A stretch of DNA of 64,000 nucleotides from Stomoxys calcitrans (GCF_963082655.1 NC_081554.1:44698291-44762290), one strand, 5' to 3'. Positions 45,385 through 57,449 are shown, numbered from the stretch's first letter. The notes: a model not told the origin generated them from the letters alone. Program-made: numbers and translations.

Positions 45385-45800
45385 ACGCTTAAGTGAAAAA
45401 TCTCGTTTAAGCGAAACTTGTTGAAAATAACCATTTATATTTTGTATTATTCAATGCAATTCGCTTAAGTGAAAATCGCTTAACTGAAAATACCGCCAAT
45501 TCGAATATGTTTTTACACCTCAAATTCTGTTTTTATAGGAAACTAAAACCGCATAGGTGAAAAATTTATTGATATGTGCAACTATCTAGAATTTTAAAAT
45601 TTCGCGTCATCAATAAAATTCGCAAAAACATGATATATGACTCTTAGACTCTTAATCTTTTTCAACCCGGTTATTTCATGCGTAATTACTACGTTAACGT
45701 GAAAATTCGCTTGAACTTTTGCTTATAACGCTTAACTGCAAACAAATTTCTCTTATCCGAACTACGCTAAAATGAAAATTGCGGATAAGTGAAACCAAGC
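45385..45800. repeat. short-motif repeat region ('cgcttaagtgaaa')
   Basis: Variants of 'cgcttaagtgaaaa' recur at about 45387, 45410 (inverted sense), 45470, 45485, 45730 and 45785 ('gcggataagtgaaacc'). They look like the degenerate subterminal repeats of a DNA-transposon relic, but no TIR pair is clear. Confidence 0.4.
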
Positions 45801-46464
45801 GTTTCTTTTATCCAATTTCATATGTATAAATATTTTGTGGAGTCGAAAACGTATACTTGGACAATGATTATTCTCCCATATCGTAAACGGGATGATTGGT
45901 ATAACACATTCTACAGCATTGCGATATGGCCTAATGTGAAACTATACGACTTGTCTACCTTACTATTTGTAGTTTTTTGTTTTTCTGGGAAATAACCAGT
46001 ATGCAGCAACAATGGGCGGCATGAAAGCGACTACCAATTGGTGGCCTATACTATGACTGTCATTATTTGAGCGTGTCCATAAGCAAAATAAGTCGCCATG
46101 CAAATGCAGCAAACAGTTGAGTTTCATCAGTGTTAGGGTAAAGGACTACCGCCATTATTACAGACCATATAGTCGAAAACAAAGTGAAATTATCCCTTGC
46201 TAGGGGCAATAAAAACTGAAAAGTAATTAGCGCAGATTGATTTTTTCATCAGGAAAAAAATCAAGCTCTGTTCTTGACGAATTTTCTAATGGTTTTACCA
46301 TTTTTAACCGATCAATATTTTACCAATAAAAGTAAAATGTTGGATATCTACAACAATTATCCCCTGTACAATTTAGTGCCGGCCAATTTTTTCAAATGGG
46401 TAATAAATAAAAAGTGAAAAATAGACACTGAACTTAATAGGATTTTTGTATTTCTCTCTTGCAG
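45801..46464. other. end of intron 3, single-copy-looking
   Basis: No repeat family recognised. It ends 'tttctctcttgcag', a strong acceptor for the exon at 46465. Confidence 0.55.
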
Positions 46465-46546
46465 GATGACAATTCAGGTTACAATTTTCATCATGTTTTC
46501 GCCTCAAATCCTTACAATTATGGATTCTCATCGAAAAAATCAAATG
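46465..46546 (+). CDS. TOGARAM/crescerin-like gene, short linker exon
   Basis: 82 bp between 'tttctctcttgcag' and donor GTAAGT at 46547. It reads D-D-N-S-G-Y-N-F-H-H-V-F… ending K-K-S-N plus one base. It enters in phase 0, as left by the exon at 30206, and leaves the single base that the exon at 52694 needs. Without it the downstream exon would be out of frame. No stop codon. The exon is too short to carry a domain. Confidence 0.83.
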
Positions 46547-46953
46547 GTAAGTAATTTATGCGGCATAATATGCCAATATTATAAAAAATATTGTTGTTAT
46601 TTTGTTGTTATTGGTTTGTTTATTTGTTGCTGTAGCACTGTTGACCTAACAACCAATGCCTTGAACCTTTAACCGAAACATTCCTTAACATTTGTCTGTA
46701 TGTCGCCTTAGTCCGCTTTTGCATTGGGTGAGGTTAAAGTGCCTCTGGTGGTATTGATTTTGTGTCAATTTTAAAACAAAAACTGAAACGATAAACGATT
46801 TTGAGCAACAAAATACCTATTTAGGCAATTTTAAAAATCGTAGCATAAATGCAGTTTGGAAATGAGTTTTAAAAAAACTAACGACATTACTTAGAATTTG
46901 CTTTAGTAAATCATAGTGGAATATTTTACGTGAGTGAGAGATTCAAAAAGCTT

Positions 46954-47033
<80 letters not shown>

Positions 47034-47052
47034 TGTGTTTGTGTGTGTGTGT
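46954..47052 (+). repeat. (TG)n microsatellite
   Basis: About 100 bp of TG dinucleotides with a few TTTG interruptions, in intron 4. The His/Thr open frame on the - strand is produced by this repeat. Confidence 0.97.
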
Positions 47053-47296
47053 TAAGCAAGTAAATATATAAATAGTTGTATCGGTAGACCTTTCCAATCC
47101 CCAAAATCACCTAACTATCAACCATGAGAAATAATGCAATGAGAACAATAAAAACGGCCATTAAACAAAACTGGTAGTTAAATTACAAAAATATATATAA
47201 AAAAAAATTTAATGCTTTGTTAATTACCCCTATAAGCCTGAGCAAATAAAACCGTGCTTAGTTTGGCAGAGCCAAATCTTGGGAACCCACCACCAT

Positions 47297-47441
47297 GCAA
47301 ATGAAAATTTTCCCCATGAACATTCCACTAAGGAACAGGGCCAAACGCTCAAAATTTTTTTCTGATGGTCTCGCCAGGATTCGAACCCAGGCGTTCAGCA
47401 TCATAGGCGGTCATGCTAACCTCTGCGCTACGATGGCCTCC
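47297..47441 (-). mobile_element. tRNA-derived SINE, left arm of palindrome, internally deleted
   Basis: The TSD-like ACCCACCACCAT is at 47285-47296 and 47442-47453. The B-box complement 'ggattcgaacc' and A-box complement 'acctctgcgcta' are intact. The body jumps from 'ggaacaggg' to 'ccaaacgctcaaaa'. Confidence 0.88.
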
Positions 47442-47517
47442 ACCCACCACCATGGAATCTGCTAAAAATTTAATTATTAGTTTATATAAATTTTTAGCAG
47501 ATTCTATGGTGGTGGGT

Positions 47518-47833
47518 GGAGGCCATCGTAGCGCAGAGGTTAGTATGTCCGCCTATACCGCTGAACGCGTGGGTTCGAATCCTGGTGAGACCATAAAAAA
47601 AAATTTTCAGCGTTGGTTTTCCCCTCCTAATTCTGGCAACATTTTTGAGGTAGTATGCCATGTAAAATTTCTCTCTAAAGAGATGTCGCACTGCGGTACG
47701 CCATTCGGACTCGGTCATAAAAAGGAGGCCCCTTATCATTGAGTTTAAACGTGAATCGAACTGCAATTATTGATATGTGAGAAGTTTGCCCCTGTTCCTT
47801 AGTGGAATGTTCATGGGCAAAATTTGCATTTGC
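47518..47833 (+). mobile_element. tRNA-derived SINE, right arm of palindrome, full length
   Basis: ATGGTGGTGGGT flanks it at 47506-47517 and 47834-47845. A box 'tagcgcagaggt', B box 'ggttcgaatcc', full body and tail. Confidence 0.92.
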
Positions 47834-47859
47834 ATGGTGGTGGGTTCCCAAGATTTAGC

Positions 47860-49082
47860 CCAGGACCAATTGACATGCAAGTTAAGTGTGAGGCAGCTAC
47901 TGCGGCTATGAGACTTAAATGTGATGGGAGAGTGGAGAGTGGATTGAGGATGGGAGCAGCTCATACCATCGCGGTTTAATCGAGACGACGATAGGAAACC
48001 TGGAAGGAAGGAAAGAGATTTCCGATTGGATACTTGAGATGAACCTTGAAGTCAAGTGCGAGGCACAGCTGCCAGCGGCACAGTCTTGGATTGACGGGAC
48101 CCTAGTATTGCCATCTGAAAGATTATGTTACACGGATGGATCAACGCAAGAGGACAAAGTGGGCCTGGGGGTCTACATTGAGCATCCAGGGACGGAGATT
48201 TGTTTTAGACTGACTGATCATAATACGGACCTAAAGGCGGAGTTCCGGACGATCACGGAATGCGTGAGATGGTGTGATACTAAAGCGAGGACGTCGAGTG
48301 TGAACATCTTTACGGACAGTAAACAGACCACAAGGGTAATAACAACCAGGACGGTGAGGTCACGAACAGTCTTGCAGTGTAAAAAGGTGATTAACGCCTT
48401 CTCTGAGAATGGCAAAATCCGCATCGTTTGTGTGCCGGGCCATAACGGAGTATGGGGAAATAAAAGGGCAGAGGATTTGGCGGTGAAGCCCAGAGGTCTG
48501 TCGTCTATAAACTTGGTTAACCCGAAGCCTTTCGAGTCAACGTAGTCCGAGTTAAGGGAGTGGGCGACGAATACGCATGCAACCCTGTGGAACAGCGAAA
48601 CGGTTGGTAGGACGGCGAAAATACTATGGGGGGATCCAAATTGTGAGAAGACGAGGCTATTACTGAAAGGAAGTAAGAAGGAGGTCAGTATAGCTATTGC
48701 TATCATGACGGGACACATAGTACTACGAGCTCACTTATGTACAATAAAATCGGTGCTGCAAGTGATAGCAAGTGTAGGGCATGCTAGGAAGATGATGAGA
48801 CATTGGAGCATTTCCTTTGTCATTGTCCGGCTTTCGCGTCTAACAAATACCGGCACTTAGGTGGGGACACAGCCCAGACATGAATCAACCTAGAGAAGTG
48901 GCATGGAAAACAATTAAGGATTTTGTAAGTAGCACGGAATTCCTAACTTAGATTTTCTTTCTCGAGGTTACTTTTGTTTTGTATTTAGAGCGCACAACAA
49001 GCCGATTACTGGCTTAGGTGTATGTCCATAGTGGCATGGGGCGGATTAATATCCGCACCCTCTTTTCAAACTAGCCTAACTT
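47860..49082 (+). pseudogene. LINE-A RNase H and C-terminal part, best preserved copy
   Basis: One frame stays open from about 48039 to 48545 and covers most of the RNase H. It contains 'CYTDGSTQEDKVGLG' (first catalytic Asp), a Glu in 'LKAEFRTITECVRW', 'NIFTDSKQTTRVI' (Asp) and 'VPGHNGVWGNKRAEDLAV' (His and last acidic position). The frame then breaks. After it come the finger and 3' UTR ('ggattaatatccgcaccctc'). RNase H would remove the RNA strand during element copying. It has no RT part, so it is 5'-truncated or fragmentary. Confidence 0.85.
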
Positions 49083-49084
49083 AA

Positions 49085-50435
49085 ATTTATTTGAAGGGCA
49101 TAATTTTATTCTACATGCCAAACTTCTTTCAAACCAGCAAAAATTAAAGCTTCTAGAAACCGAGCAAGGATAATCGAGAGACCAGTTTATATGGGAGCTA
49201 TATCAGGTTATAAACTGATTTGGACCGTACTTGGCACAGTTGAAACAGAACATTGCATGCAAAATGTCAGCTAAATCCGACAAAAATTGCGGCTTGTAAG
49301 GACTCAAGAAGTCAAATTGGGAGATGGGTTTCTATGGGAGCAATATCAGGTTATAGACAGATTTGGACCCTACTAGACACAGTTGTTGAAAGTCATAACA
49401 GAACACTACGTGCCAAATTTCAGAAAAATCGGACAAAAATTGGGGCTTGTAAGCGCTCAAGAAGTCAAATTTGCAGATCGGTTGGTATTGGAACTCAGCT
49501 AATAAACCGATTTGGACCGATTTAGCATAGTTGTTGGAAGTCATAATAGAAATCTATCTGCAAAATTTAAGCCAAATCGGACAAAAATTGCAGTTTCCTG
49601 GAGTTAAAAAAGTCAAATCGGTATATCGGTTTATATGGGAGCTATATTAGTTATTAGAAGTCATAACAGAACACCACATGCAAAATTTTACCTAAATCGG
49701 ACAAAAATTTAAGCTTTCATGGGCTCAAGAAGTCAAATCGGGAGATCGATTTATATGGAAGCTATATCACGTTCTTGACCGTTTAATCCGACAAAAATTG
49801 CTGCTTGTAGGAACGTAAGAAGTCAAATCGGGAGTTCGTCTTATATGGGAGCTATATCAGTATTTAGACCGATTTGGACCGTGCTTGGCACAGTTATTGG
49901 AAGTCGTAGCAGAACACCACATGCAAATTTTTACCTAAATCGGACAAAAATGGAAGCTTCCAGGGGCTCAAGAAGTCAAATCGGGAGATCGGTTTATATG
50001 GGAGCTATATCAGGTTCTTGACCGATTTGAACCGTACTTGACACAATTGTTAAAAGTCATAACAAAAAACTACGTGCAAAAAAAAATTTCAGCCAAATCG
50101 GACAAATATTGTGGCTTTCAGGGGCCCAAGAAGTCGAATCGGGAGATCGGTTTATATGGGAGCTATATCTAAATCTGAACCAATATAACCCATTTGCGGT
50201 CCCCAACGATCTGCATCAATGTTATGTATCTGTGCAAATTTTCAAGCAGCTAGTTTTACGCGTTCGACCTCTGTCGTGATTTCGACAGACTGACGGACAT
50301 GGCTAGATCGACTCAGAATGTCGAGAAGATCAAGAATATATAAACTTTATGGGGTCTTTGGCGAATATTTCGAGTTGTTACAAACGGAATGACTAGATTA
50401 GTATACCCCCATCCTATGGTGGTGGGTATAACTAA
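49085..50435 (+). repeat. 153-bp-monomer repeat element, about eight monomers
   Basis: 'gatcggtttatatgggagct' and variants recur through the block. The trailer is at 50220-50435 ('gcgttcgacctctgtcgtga', 'gttacaaacggaatgactag', 'ccatcctatggtggtgggta'). The array is the longest of its type here. Confidence 0.87.
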
Positions 50436-50589
50436 GTTATTCGTGATGGAGTTCAAGCGTAATAGTGTGATTTGCCTGAAAATACAATACGGGCTATTGT
50501 TGGCGAAATTAGATACCTGAAAGTGAACAAAATGTTTATGCATCCCATCATAAATCGTAATAATGATACTGGTACAATTTAAATGGTAA

Positions 50590-50740
50590 GAGCTAAGGTT
50601 TTAGCGAGTTTGTGTGCAAATCTTCCTAGGCCCTAGCTTATCCGGGCGCCTTTTGGCAGGCCCCTCGATATTTCGAAAAATTGTTCGGGCTGCCCAATCT
50701 TTATTTGTGGTCCGATTTTCAAAATTCTTTTTTGCTGGAT
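50590..50740 (+). repeat. dispersed repeat fragment
   Basis: 'ggccctagcttatccgggcg' and 'atatttcgaaaaattgttcg' match the repeat at 9736-9952 and 63725-63960. Confidence 0.65.
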
Positions 50741-50754
50741 AGTGCTCACAATTC

Positions 50755-51045
50755 CTACTAAATTTCCCATTAACATTCCATAAAGGAACCAGGGATACTT
50801 CTCTCATATCGATGAGTGCAGTCCGATTAATGTTTTAAGCTCAATGACAAGTGACCTACCTGTATGCCGAGTCCGAACGGCGCGCCGCATAGCGACATCA
50901 CCTGGTAGAGAAGTTTTAATATGGCAGGATACCTTACAAATGTAGCCAGCATTAGTAAAGGAATAACCATCGCTGAAAAATTTTCTGATGTTCGCACCTA
51001 GATTTCCATCCAGAGTCATTTGCGGACATGCTTACCTCTTGTCTA
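50755..51045 (-). mobile_element. tRNA-derived SINE, old copy
   Basis: Complement of the family: 'tttcccattaacattcca' to 'acttctctcatatcgatgag', then a degraded B box. The A-box end is nearly lost. Confidence 0.75.
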
Positions 51046-51104
51046 GTAGTATTTTTATTGACTAGTCTTTATTGAAAAAAATTGCTTCAATACCTTAATT
51101 TGTA

Positions 51105-52090
51105 TACAGTCCACCATAGGATGGGATTATACTAATGTCGTCTTTCCGTTTGTAACACCTCGAAATTTTGATCTGCGACCGAAGTCGATCTAGCCATGTC
51201 CGTCTGTGTGTCTATCTGTGGAAAGCATGTTAATCTCCCGATTTTACTTCTTATTAGTGTAGGTCGTTTGGGATTGTAAATGGGCCATATCGTTCCATAT
51301 TTAGATAAAGCTCCCATATAAACCGGTCTCCAGATTTTACTTCTTGAGCCTCTAGAGGGCGCAATTCTTGTCCGATTTTACACAATGATTTTACCAATGA
51401 CCTATAACTTACGTGCCAAGTATGGTTTGAATTGGTTTAAAACCTGATATAGCTCCCATGTAAACCGACCTGACTTCTTCAGCCTCTAGAGGGCGCAATT
51501 CTTATCGTATTTAGCAGGAATTTTGTACTATGGCGTCTTCTATGGCATTTAATGGATGCACTCCCATGTAAACCGATCTCCCGATTTTACTTCTTCAGCC
51601 TCTAGAGGGTGCAATTCTTATGCGATTTTGCTTAAATTTGGCACAGTCACTGTATCAATGACATCTAACAAACGTGCCAAATATGGTCTGATATAGCTCC
51701 CATATTAACCGATCGAACCCGATTTTACTTCTTGAGCCTCTAGAGAGCGGAATTTTTATCAGATTTAGATGAGTAGCACAGTGACACTCTATGTGCCCTC
51801 TAATATACGTGCCAAATATGGTGTGAATCAGTCTATAACCTGACATACCCATCATACAAACCGATTTTACTTCTTATGTCCCTCTAGGGCGAAATTCTTA
51901 TCCAATTTGATTGAAATTTTGCACAATGGGATCTAATGCTGTCTTTGACATCAGGCCCGAAGCGATTTCTAACCTGACATAGCTCCATTAGCATAAAAAA
52001 TTCTTATCCATTATCCTTTGTTTGCCTATAAAGAGATACCGGGCAAAGAACTTGACAAATGCGATCCATGGTGGAGGGTATATAGGATTC
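51105..52090 (-). repeat. 153-bp-monomer repeat element (inverted)
   Basis: 'gtataccctccaccatagg'-like start, trailer complement ('catgtccgtctgtgtgtcta'), monomers with 'cttgagcctctagagggcgc'. It ends 'ggtggagggtatataggatt', so both edges carry the palindromic 'tataccc' mark. Confidence 0.82.
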
Positions 52091-52099
52091 GTCGCGGCC

Positions 52100-52605
52100 G
52101 AACTTAGCACGCTTCTACTTGTTTTGATACCCATATTGTCCCAATCGACAAACATGACCGTTGGTGTGGGTTTTGGGGGGGAGCGTCCTCCAGATTTTAC
52201 ACAAACTTTGTATTTTTGGTTTATCATAAGGGGCGTACAAAATTTCGCTTCAATCGGTACATACATCTACAGGATCGGGCGTTTTTTAAAATTCGTGAAA
52301 GGGGGAGGGTCCCTTCCTTTTCCCCTTCTACTTGTTTCGATACCCATATTGTCCCAATCGACAAACATGACCATTGGTGTGGGTTTTGGGGGGGGGGGGG
52401 AGCGTCCTCCAGATTTTATACAAACTTTGTATTTTAGGTTTATCAAAAGGGGCGTACAAAATTTCGCTTATATCGGTACATACATCTAGAGGATCGGGCG
52501 TTTTGAAAATTCGTGAAAGGGGGAGGGTCCCTCCCTTTTACCCTTCAGATATCAGAAAATCGCCTGTTTTGAGTCCATTCGGAACAAACAAACCAACTAA
52601 CAAAC
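52100..52605 (-). repeat. 213-bp tandem duplication with polyG tract
   Basis: 'cttctacttgtt' and 'tcccaatcgacaaacatgac' occur from 52112 and again from 52325, so the period is 213 bp. The tail 'cccttcagatatcagaaaat … caaacaaacaaa' is the complement of 155-255, linking it to the array at the window start. Confidence 0.85.
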
Positions 52606-52693
52606 AAACAAAATGCAACAATTTCATTTTTATTTAATAGATCTTCGACGCAATTTAATAATCCATTCAAAATTTTCTCTCATCTCATTACAG

Positions 52694-52916
52694 TTGAATA
52701 CCCCATCTACAGTACTCGACGCATAATACCCAACTCATGCTCAGATTCTTCAGTTGATGGAAGAAGTTCTGATAGCAATTACACGAGCAGTGGCGGTAGT
52801 ATTGTTAGTACTGATGCACCTGCCAAAGCAAATGTTGGCAGTGGTAATGGTTCTGCTGCTGCCACAATGGCTGATGGCATAAGTGGAAGGTTTACAAGGC
52901 AAACAGTGAATTCAAG
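52694..52916 (+). CDS. TOGARAM/crescerin-like gene, Ser/Gly-rich linker exon
   Basis: Acceptor 'catctcattacag', donor GTAAGT at 52917; 223 bp. It needs one incoming base, supplied by the exon at 46546, and gives V-E-Y-P-I-Y-S-T-R-R. Then follows a Ser/Asp/Gly/Ala-rich stretch ('SSDSNYTSSGGSIVSTDAPA') ending R-Q-T-V-N-S plus two bases. Residues about 355-428 of the visible protein. The other two frames stop early. It is probably a disordered linker between TOG domains. Confidence 0.85.
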
Positions 52917-53695
52917 GTAAGTACATAGATACAACATGTTTGAGGAGTTTATCGTCAAATGGCGCTGACAAAATCATGCAAACTGAGAAAAGCACTCACT
53001 TAGATTGATTGAAATGCGTAGATAAACCAAAGTGACAATCAATAACAAATAAGGGGCGTATATGTTTGCTTACAATGTAATTTGACAACACTTCGAGTAT
53101 ATTTTTACTTCCACGAGTATATCGAGTCTGATGTCTAGACAGAGCAAAAAGGAGGTTTTGTGCTTTTTTTAGATACATGCTGCAAAACTATTAATATACG
53201 GACATTGGAAGTAAGCATAATGGAAATTTGTTTTATAGTTTGAGGGAGATATACTGTCTGTCCAAATAAATGAGACTAGCTTTCAAATTTCGCATAGGTA
53301 ATAATCTAATTTTTAATACAAAATTTCAGCCACCTTGAATAAGAGTTGTTCTATCCGGGGGCTAGGTTGTTCTATCTGGGTGCTAGGTTAGGTTTAAATC
53401 TAGCCTAATCTAACCCAACTGGGGGCTAACGTAATGTTCAATTGGAAGATAGCTGCTTATGGCTACATACTCGTACAATCATGGTATTTAGGTACCATAC
53501 CACACTTTATGTTGGATGAAGTTTCAAAAAAAATATTTTTTATATCCTGTCCCACAGGACCCTGTAACCTCATCGATGATTTGATCTGAGGTCCAACGAA
53601 GTGTGTACATTCTTCATCGTCTTGACATTCAATGGTGTCCGTCTATCTGACTTTCAAAATCGAGCAAAAAGCTAGACACTTGCACTTTCGCACAA
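52917..53695. other. intron 5, single-copy-looking part
   Basis: No recognised repeat. An inexact repeat of 'ttgttctatc.gggggctaggtt' appears at about 53348-53385. No exon seen. Confidence 0.5.
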
Positions 53696-53696
53696 A

Positions 53697-53911
53697 CATA
53701 CAAATTTCCCCATGAACGTTCCATTCCAGAACAGGGGCAAACTTCTCACATATCAATAAATGCAGTTCGATTCAATTTTAAGCTCAATGCTAAGGGGCCT
53801 CCTTTTTATAGCCGAGTCCGAACGACGTGCCGCAGTGGCTGCATGGCTGCCATTCCATTTTTTTCATATGGCATAGTACCTCACAAATGTCGCCAGCGTT
53901 AGAAGTCGTTC
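53697..53911 (-). mobile_element. tRNA-derived SINE, 5'-truncated
   Basis: Complement of tail and body ('ccccatgaacgttccatt', 'gtgccgcagtggctgca', 'ggcatagtacctcacaaatg'). The tRNA-like head is missing. Confidence 0.8.
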
Positions 53912-53914
53912 AAA

Positions 53915-54105
53915 TGCTATTAATAAGTATGGGTCGGATGGGATTATAAATGGGCCAAACCGATCCATGTTCTTATACAGCTGTCATATAAACCGATCCT
54001 ACGACTCGGCCTTTTTCAAAGTCTATAAAGCGGAATTATTACCCCAGTTTGTTATGACTTCAAACAATCGTGCTAACTATGGTCCTAATCGAGCTATAAC
54101 CTGAT
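53915..54105 (-). repeat. monomer repeat fragment
   Basis: One to two monomers ('atataaaccgatcctacgac', 'gagctataacctgatatac'). Confidence 0.65.
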
Positions 54106-54109
54106 ATAC

Positions 54110-57100
54110 GTTAAGTAAGGTTGAAAAGAGGGTGCAGGTCTTAATCCGCCCCATGCCACTATGGGCATACACCTAAGCCAGTAATCGGCTTGTTGTACGC
54201 TCTAAAAACTAAAAAGTAACGTCGAATAATAAAATTTTAAGTAAGGAATTCAGTGCTACTTACAAAATCCTTTGTTTTCCATACCACTCCCCTAATTGGT
54301 ATTATGTCCCCACCTCAGTACCGGTATATTTTAGCCGCAAAAGTCGTGCATTGACATAGAAAATGCTACAACGTCTCATCATCTTCCCCATATGCCCTGC
54401 GTAAGTGAGCTCGAAGTCCTATGTGTCCCGTTAAGATATCGAAAGCTATGCTGACCTCCTTCGTACTTCCTTTCAGTAATAGACTCGTCTTGATCACTAT
54501 TTGGATCTTTCCATAGGATTTTCGCCGTCCTACGGATAGTTTCGTTGCTTCACGGTGTTACATGCGCCTTTGTCGCCCTCGCCCTTAACTCGGACCGCGT
54601 CAACCCGAAAGGCTTCGGGTTTACCAAGTTTATTGACGGCAGTACACTGGCCTTCACCGCACAATTGTCTGCCCTTTCATTTCCCCTTAACTCCGTTATG
54701 GCCCGGCACCCAAACAATGCGGATTTTGCCATACTCAGAGAAGGCGTTAATCTCCTTCTTACATTCTTACATTGTTCGTGATCTTACCTTCATGAAGGTA
54801 TTGCCCTTATGGTCTGTTTACTGTCCGTAAATAAGTCCTTGCGTTAACACCTCACCCACTCCGTGATCGGCCGGATCTCCGCCTGCAGGACCATGCTATG
54901 GTCAGGCAGTCTAAAACAGATCTCAGTCCCTGGGTTCTCAATGTAGACCCCAGGTCCACTCTGTCCTCCAGCTTTGATCCATTCGTGTTGCATGATCGTC
55001 CAAATGGCAATACCAAGGTTACGTCAGTCCACGACTATGCCGCTGGCAGCAGTGCCTCGCACTCGATTTCAAGGTTCATCTCAGGTATCCAATCGGAAAT
55101 CTCTTCCCTTCCTTCCAGGTTTCCTATCGTCGCCTAGACTATACCGCGATGGTATGAGCTGCTTCTATCGTCTATTCATTCTCCCACCGCCCTAAGTCTC
55201 ATAGCCGCAGTGGCTGCCTCACACTTAATCTGTATGCCAATTGGTCGGATATATAGAGTAGTCTCCAGTGTACTAGTGGGCGTGGTCCTCATCGCTCCGC
55301 CTATTCCAAGACAACATATTCTTGGAACCTATAGTATGATCCTTATGTTGCACTTTTTCTCCATAGCAGTCCACCAAACTACTGAGGCGTAAGTAAGTAT
55401 TGGTCTAATCACGCTACTATAGTCAGTGTGCTATCCTCGAATTTAGGCCCCATTTCGAGGATACGGCCCGTCTACACAGTGTCCAACATCTGTGAGCATT
55501 CTCAGTTCGCTCCTGAATATGACATTTCCATTTAAGTTTCCTGTCACTCCGCCCACCTTCATCTTCCCCGTGAACAGGCATATTTCAGTCTTCTCTGGGT
55601 TAACATTGAGACCCCTAGGTCTAGCCCAATCATATGCCATATGCAAGACTCTTTCGGCCCTTCTGCATAGCTGGTTCGGATCCTTACCTCTAAGAAGTAT
55701 AATAACATCGTCTGCATAGCAGATGGGTTCAAATCCGTAATAGGTTATTTATGGTGGTCACCCATAGGCGTGGCGATAAAATGCCACCCTGTGGCGTGCC
55801 CTGTGCCACTTTCTCCCTTATATTAATGCCATGGGACACACAATTTATCCACCTGTTCCATAGCATATGGTTTATCCAGTCTCTAAGGACCGGGTACTGG
55901 TCTAAGGTCTGATGCCTCAATATGGGGATATTTGCCTATACTAGTCTTTCCAATCTTGAAAAAGACGGCTATGGCCTCGTAGTACGCCATGCCTTTAGTC
56001 GTAGCCAAACTTTTCACGGAGACTTGATCAATGCCCACCACAAGGAGATTCCTCATTCCTCCTTCTCCTCCCAGCGGAAAACCTCCCATTTCTCCACGCA
56101 CAAATTTTGTTTTGCTTGGTTAAGACTTGCACCATGCTTTCCGTCGCTATTTCGCCGCCCACATCCTTGATAAAGACCGTCGCCTTTGTAGGCTGTGGGA
56201 TGTCCATCTTTCTCGCAGGGTCGAGCTTTGCGCCCAAGGGAGTGTGGATATTTCCAATGAACTTTTTGACGATATCAACACATTCCGCTGACGTAAAGCG
56301 CAAAGTTAAGATGTCCCCTCTATACTCGCAGCTCATAATTCGTATGGGTGGACCAACTTCAGAATTCAACACATGTCCCATAACCCGTTCGTTTACCATA
56401 TGCCTCACTTGAGACCGACGATCTGGTGGAATCCTACCGGCGGGTGCTCAGCCGATATCGATGACTGCATAAGTCATCTCATCTCTATTGTGTTTCCTTG
56501 CCACTCTGGCGTGAGAGGGCGGCTCCTTACTATTCTCAACGACCATCTTCCCCTTCCGTGATGGCTATGGTATCCTTTTGGAAGTCACAGTCCTCCATGA
56601 AGACTCAGGGGCCGTGCGCGCTTCCTTCGTTGCTGTTCCGACTTTGTCTCCCTACACAGGACACCATCTGGTGTTTCCATTGGGGTGGGGGATGTTGGCT
56701 TGGTCTTCCCAGATTACTTGAAAGTGGGGAGATCTTTTTCTTCTTCAGCGACTTGCCAGTGTTATGCTCTACGGGAGATCTGATTTTCTTTCCAGCTTCC
56801 GTAGAAGTACCTGGAATATCAGTTCTATCATTTCCAACATGCAGCGCTTTTGCCCGATTGCGAGGAGCTTTTTTTCTTCTTCAGCGTCTTGGCAGTGTTA
56901 TGCTTTTTGTGATATTTTATTCTCATTCCAGCTTCCGTAGAACTGCTTGGAATGTCAGTTCTATCCCTTCCAGCATCCTGCGCTTTCACCCGATTGCGCT
57001 GCCGGTACACACTCCTCTGTCTCCTTAGTCGTGCTGCCGGATCGCTTTCTCGGTCTGCTTGTGAGCTGAGCAAAGCCATCGCTCACTTCTGTCCCGCTAT

Positions 57101-57420
57101 CCTCATTTCTCGATTCCGCTGCAATGACTTTTTCATTGACACTGTAGTTGTGTGAATCTGAATCGGAAACACCACCTTTACTTAAAGGCTGGGGACGATC
57201 TGTGCATACCTTTGGTTTATTTGTCTCTTCCTCGTTTATTAGTCTGACGTCTGGATGTGCGCTTGAAGCATTACTCTCGACTACAGAGGAGGGGAAGACA
57301 ATATGCTACGGTCTGATGCCACCACCGCAGCTATTGGGTCTTTGGAATCCATTTTGAGCCAACTCCTGAAAGGCTTTAATATTTTTCGTACTAGGTACCT
57401 ATTCCGAGTTTTTTTTTCTT
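54110..57420 (-). mobile_element. LINE-A copy from 3' end to ORF1, endonuclease missing
   Basis: The 3' end lies at about 54130-54200 ('cttaatccgccccatgccac'), followed upstream on the - strand by finger and RNase H (54400-55100). RT comes next: 'AQGTPQGGILSP' near 55800-55765, the Y-A-D-D region near 55715-55700, and 'NPEKTEICLFTGKMKVGG' near 55605-55555. ORF1 text occupies 55930-57410. The join near 55920 lacks endonuclease and the N-terminal RT, a large internal deletion. ORF1 has a short open part at 56028-56408. Two similar stretches ('attgcgaggagctttttttc', and one near 56740) indicate internal duplication. Confidence 0.78.
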
Positions 57421-57449
57421 CGGGGAACGAAATGAAAACACTTCCGCTC

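Larger units (their letters stand above)
47272..47858. repeat. imperfect palindrome of two head-to-head SINEs
   Basis: 'aaatcttgggaacccaccac' on the left mirrors 'gtggtgggttcccaagattt' on the right. Inside are a - strand SINE and a + strand SINE, both flanked by ACCCACCACCAT or its complement. In the centre, 'ggaatctgctaaaaattt' mirrors 'aaatttttagcagattct' around a spacer of about 16 bp. The left arm is shorter because its SINE lost about 170 bp. Confidence 0.9.

Noticed and set aside
46903..47097. His/Thr repeat protein on the - strand
   Set aside because: Translation of the (TG)n microsatellite.
48039..48545. Stand-alone host RNase H gene
   Set aside because: The frame is part of LINE-A, with sister copies at 7.1, 27.2 and 54.9 kb, and it is followed by the LINE 3' end.
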